Assembly (NCBI RefSeq): GCF_023952475.1 | Contig: NZ_JALHRX010000021.1 | Span: forward strand, 28,456-92,455 | Direction: 5' to 3' | DNA: 64,000 nt | From: Cupriavidus sp. WGlv3 | Lineage (GTDB): Bacteria > Pseudomonadota > Gammaproteobacteria > Burkholderiales > Burkholderiaceae | Shown here: positions 61,177 to 64,000 of the stretch, one piece after another | Position numbering within the stretch: the first letter of the stretch is position 1 | How the letters are laid out: every line of letters begins with the position of its first letter | Program-made: the position numbers and the translations under genes | Notes under the pieces: generated by a model | Told to the model about the DNA's origin: nothing | The model's input: the letters and a program-made list of their open reading frames with translations, nothing else | The model's database searches: none

Positions 61177-62118
61177 TCAGTAGCCGCGCTGCAGGTCGAC
61201 CACGCCCGCGATCGGCTGGCCGGCGCGCAGCGCGCGGATCTTGCCGGCGATCTGCGCAATGCTGTCCTCGCGCAGCGTCAGCGCCGAGATATGCGGGGTA
61301 ATGGTGATGCGCGGCTCCTGCCAGAACGGGTGCTCTGCGGGCAGCGGCTCGGTGCGGAACACGTCCAGCGTCGCGCCCGCGACCTGCCCTGCCTGCACCG
61401 CCGCGAGCAGGTCGGCTTCGACCAGGTGCTGGCCGCGTGCGACGTTGATCACGTAGGCGCCCTGCGCCAGCTTGCCGAACAGTTCGCCGTTGAGAATGTT
61501 CTCGGTCTGCGGCGTCAGCGGCAGCACATTGACCAGCACGCGCAGGCCGTCCAGGAACGGTGCGCGGCCGGCATCGCCGTGGAATCCCACCACGCCCTCG
61601 ACGGCGCGCGCGGTGCGGCTCCAGCCGCGCACCGGGAGGCCAAAGCCGGCCAGCGTGCGCGCGATATGCGTGCCCAGCGTGCCGATGCCCATCACGCCGA
61701 TGGTGAAGTCTTCGCGGCGGTGCGGCTTGAGAAATTTCCATTTGCCGGCCTGCGCCTGGGCGGCGTAATCGTCCAGCCGGCGGAAATAGCGCAGCACGGC
61801 AGAGGTGACGTATTCGGCCATCTGTGCCGCCATGCCGGCGTCGTCCAGCCGCACGATCGGCACCCCGGCCGGCAGTGCCTGCGGATCCTCGTCGCGCAGG
61901 CTCAGGATGCCATCGACACCGGCGCCGAGGTTGAACACCGCCTTCAGGTCGGTGCGGCCACGCAGCATCTCGACCGGCGGGCGCCAGACCACGGCGTAAT
62001 CGGCAGATTCGCCGCGGCTGTCGTCCCAGGTCACGCAGGTGGCTTCCGGCAGCGCCTGGGCGAAACCTTCGATCCATGGCTCGTAACGGCCATCCGGAAC
62101 GTACAACTGCAACTTCAT
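61177..62118 (-). CDS. ghrA: Glyoxylate/hydroxypyruvate reductase A
   Basis: GhrA reduces glyoxylate and hydroxypyruvate with NADPH. The 313-residue D-2-hydroxyacid dehydrogenase has FNLGAGVDGIL, the dinucleotide loop GVMGIGTLGTHIARTLAGFG, VRGWSRTAR, and the catalytic Arg in NVARGQHLVE and EPLPAEHPFWQ (Glu, His). The absence of an N-terminal ACT or regulatory domain fits the GhrA short form. It is separated from mvaB by 58 bases and precedes an orphan fimbrial gene. Confidence 0.93.
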   Translation of the reverse strand: MKLQLYVPDGRYEPWIEGFAQALPEATCVTWDDSRGESADYAVVWRPPVEMLRGRTDLKAVFNLGAGVDGILSLRDEDPQALPAGVPIVRLDDAGMAAQMAEYVTSAVLRYFRRLDDYAAQAQAGKWKFLKPHRREDFTIGVMGIGTLGTHIARTLAGFGLPVRGWSRTARAVEGVVGFHGDAGRAPFLDGLRVLVNVLPLTPQTENILNGELFGKLAQGAYVINVARGQHLVEADLLAAVQAGQVAGATLDVFRTEPLPAEHPFWQEPRITITPHISALTLREDSIAQIAGKIRALRAGQPIAGVVDLQRGY

Positions 62119-62205
62119 GATGTCTCCAGCGACTCTGGTGGTTCAAAGGGCTATTTTGGCAGAGGAATGCGCCGCGGGGGCGGATGGCGGGCGCGCCGCC
62201 AATGG

Positions 62206-62232
62206 AAAATGCCCCGCGCTGGCGGGGCATTT
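62206..62232 (-). terminator. Terminator after the fimbrial gene
   Basis: AAATGCCCCGC and its complement around a CAGC loop, with T residues following on the minus strand, 58 bases beyond the fimbrial stop. Confidence 0.75.
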
Positions 62233-62290
62233 CCTTGGTTCCCGCGGCTCGCGCGGGCTTGTGCAGTCGCGCCGGGCGGCGCAGGGGCCG

Positions 62291-63256
62291 CTACTGGTAG
62301 TTCATATTGAGCGTCGCGATGGCGTTCACGCGGCCGCTGGTCGCGACCGGGCTGGTCTTGAAATACCGTGCGGTCATCGGAATGCTGACGGTCTCGTTAT
62401 CGCTGGTGGTCCGCACATACGGAGACGACACCACATTCAGCGTTACCGGCACCTTGCCTTCCAGCACCTGTACCCCGACGCCGGTGGCCATGCCGCTGCC
62501 GGCCTGGTTTGCCAGCACGCCTGGGGCATTCGATGCGTCCGCCGTCCCGTCAAGTTCGTAGGCGATGCTGATGCCGGCATCGCACACCAGTGGAATATTG
62601 AACGGCGTCGCGCCTTGCGTCGAACCGACGCCGCCGAAGCTCTGCAGGCTGGTGGTTGGCAGTTCGACGATGATGTTGCTGTTGGTGACGCGGCAGCCTG
62701 CGGTCCGGATATTGACCTGGGTACTGGTGAAGTTGGTCGAGGTGGCGACGATGCCGCCATACATGGACGTCGCGGTGGGATTCTGGAACGCGATCACGCC
62801 CGCCGTGACCGGCCCGGTCTTGATCAGCTGGACGCGATACAGCGCGGGCGGCAGATAGGCGCCGCGCATATTGGGCAGCGTCTGCTGCGCACGCGGCCAG
62901 TTCTGCACCATGGACTGGGTGATATCGGCCGGCTGCACGCTGACGGTGTTCGACCACCCGGTGCGGATGCCGATGCCAGGGACGCCGGTTTCATAGACGC
63001 CGGCGCCGGCCGCCGGCGTCATCGGCATGGCATAGCCATAGCTCCATGTTTCGAGGGGATCGCATACGATGTACGCGGAACTGCCGCCGACCCAGCCGGT
63101 GTCGAAGAGAATGCTGCCGTTGGGCTGGTCCCGCGCAACCGTGAGGCTGGCCGGCAACGCCATGGTCGAACTGACCCCGGTGCCGGTGCACGCCGCCCCG
63201 GCGGTGCCGGAAGTCAGCAAGGCCCAGAGAAGAATCCGGCATAGCGTTCGTAGCAT
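62291..63256 (-). CDS. Orphan fimbrial adhesin-like protein
   Basis: The 321-residue protein has a signal peptide (ILLWALLTSGTAGA, cleavage before ACTG) and two pilin-like parts. The first 150 residues have two Cys pairs (ACTGTG, YIVCDPL). The second half resembles FimA-type pilins, with AGCRVTNSNIIVELPTTSLQ and the C-terminal strand RVNAIATLNMNYQ that is used for donor-strand exchange. No usher or chaperone is in the window, so it is an orphan whose secretion depends on a distant system. The base composition looks slightly lower in GC than its neighbours. Confidence 0.8.
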   Translation of the reverse strand: MLRTLCRILLWALLTSGTAGAACTGTGVSSTMALPASLTVARDQPNGSILFDTGWVGGSSAYIVCDPLETWSYGYAMPMTPAAGAGVYETGVPGIGIRTGWSNTVSVQPADITQSMVQNWPRAQQTLPNMRGAYLPPALYRVQLIKTGPVTAGVIAFQNPTATSMYGGIVATSTNFTSTQVNIRTAGCRVTNSNIIVELPTTSLQSFGGVGSTQGATPFNIPLVCDAGISIAYELDGTADASNAPGVLANQAGSGMATGVGVQVLEGKVPVTLNVVSSPYVRTTSDNETVSIPMTARYFKTSPVATSGRVNAIATLNMNYQ

Positions 63257-63422
63257 GGCAAATGCGGGGGGACAGGCGGCAGGTCCGCAATTCTAGGCAC
63301 GACGCATCGGACCCGCGCGTAGGCGGTGTCTCAAATTCCGCGGGAAAATTCATACCCGCATCCCCACGCCCGCTCTGCCACTTCCGGGCCGGCGTCGGGG
63401 CGCCGGACCGGTAGCCGCATGT

Positions 63423-64000
63423 CTATTTCCCCGCAAACGCCAGCAGCTGCGCGCCTTCCGCCACCTGTTCGCCCACGCCGTAGAGGATTTCGCTGACCAC
63501 CCCGTCGGCGGGCGCGCTGATGGTGTGCTCCATCTTCATCGCCTCCATCACCAGCAGCGGCGTGCCGCGCGTGACCGTGCTGCCGGCCTCGACCATCACG
63601 GCGATGACCTTGCCCGGCATCGGCGCGGTCAGCTTGCCGCCCTCACCCTCGGTTTCCCCCGCGTGGGCGAGCGGGTCGAGCCACGCCAGGCTCACATGCC
63701 GCCCGGCGTAGAAGACATGGAAGATCTCGCCATCGGCATGCACCTGTCCGTGCGTGCGCCGCGTGCCGAGGTTGACGCGAAGATCGTCCGCCTGGCAGGT
63801 ATAGGCAAAGGGCGCGGCCTGGTCGGCGTAGATCAGCGTGCTGCCGCGTGCATTGCTGTCCAGCTTTACGTCGAGCACTTGCTCGCCATAGCCGAAGCGC
63901 AGCGTGCGCGACACACCGCCATTGAGCCGCCAGGCGCCGGCGTGGGTCCACGGCGAGTGCGGATCGGCGGCATCGATGCGCAATTCGCGCGTCTCTCGAT
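63423..64000 (-). CDS. Biotin-dependent carboxylase alpha subunit, C-terminal part (partial)
   Basis: The visible 192 residues are the C-terminus of an acetyl/propionyl/methylcrotonyl-CoA carboxylase alpha subunit: an insert-type BT domain (ADDLRVNLGTRRTHGQV, GEIFHVFYAGRHV) followed by the biotin carboxyl-carrier domain with GKLTAPMPGKVIAVMVEAG and the biotinylated Lys in VMEAMKMEHTI. It ends GEQVAEGAQLLAFAGK. The frame stays open to the right edge, so the gene continues. Closeness to HMG-CoA lyase favours methylcrotonyl-CoA carboxylase (leucine degradation), but other acyl-CoA substrates are not excluded. Confidence 0.88.
   Translation of the reverse strand, partial: RETRELRIDAADPHSPWTHAGAWRLNGGVSRTLRFGYGEQVLDVKLDSNARGSTLIYADQAAPFAYTCQADDLRVNLGTRRTHGQVHADGEIFHVFYAGRHVSLAWLDPLAHAGETEGEGGKLTAPMPGKVIAVMVEAGSTVTRGTPLLVMEAMKMEHTISAPADGVVSEILYGVGEQVAEGAQLLAFAGK

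Overview
The window is a gene-dense, GC-rich (mid-60s percent by eye) stretch of a betaproteobacterial main chromosome. Gene order, the SAH riboswitch before ahcY, the metX-metW pair, the long ThiE and the RegB/RegA-type pair all point to Burkholderiaceae, most likely Cupriavidus (Ralstonia is the nearest alternative). I see no rRNA, tRNA, insertion sequence, prophage or CRISPR array. Both ends cut genes: a Mut7-C protein on the left and a biotin-dependent carboxylase alpha subunit on the right.

Left part (1-27.8 kb). An ahcY-holin-metF-TfoX-like operon is led by an SAH riboswitch. thiD faces away from it. The thiamine operon thiC-thiO-thiS-thiG-thiE-GNAT follows, led by a TPP riboswitch. Then come an AidB-like acyl-CoA dehydrogenase, a GMC oxidoreductase and an aldehyde dehydrogenase. 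A Kdo hydroxylase and metK (with a SAM-II-like leader RNA) diverge from two LpxL-type acyltransferases and dapF. PPK2, a patatin, pyrE, exonuclease III, an MqsRA toxin-antitoxin pair and argC complete this part.

Middle part (27.8-49.7 kb). This holds a cytoplasmic-looking subtilase, an M48 protease, an AmpG-like permease, a thioesterase, two transporter/LysR divergent pairs and a TetR/VOC pair with two matched operators. metX-metW sits behind a second SAM-II-like RNA with its own terminator. An argB-HAD-slmA operon, a PCu(A)C copper chaperone opposite a RegB/RegA-type redox two-component system, hslVU and a Bug-type solute-binding protein follow.

Right part (49.9-64 kb). A fluoroacetate-dehalogenase-like hydrolase is followed by a zinc-homeostasis-like island: Fur-family (Zur-like) regulator, COG0523 GTPase, DksA with a depleted zinc finger, a second COG0523 GTPase without CxCC, a small membrane protein and a TonB-dependent receptor. 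Then come an MBL hydrolase, DUF1289, an FlK-like thioesterase, a YbaK-type deacylase, HMG-CoA lyase, GhrA, an orphan fimbrial protein and the carboxylase fragment.

The strongest theme is RNA control of the S-adenosylmethionine cycle. Homoserine acylation (metX-metW) and SAM synthesis (metK) each have a SAM-II-like aptamer placed directly after a -10 box. SAH removal and methyl-folate production (ahcY...metF) are behind an SAH aptamer. With the TPP switch this gives four cis-regulatory RNAs of three classes in 35 kb. The second theme is the zinc island, in which several proteins look adapted to low zinc.
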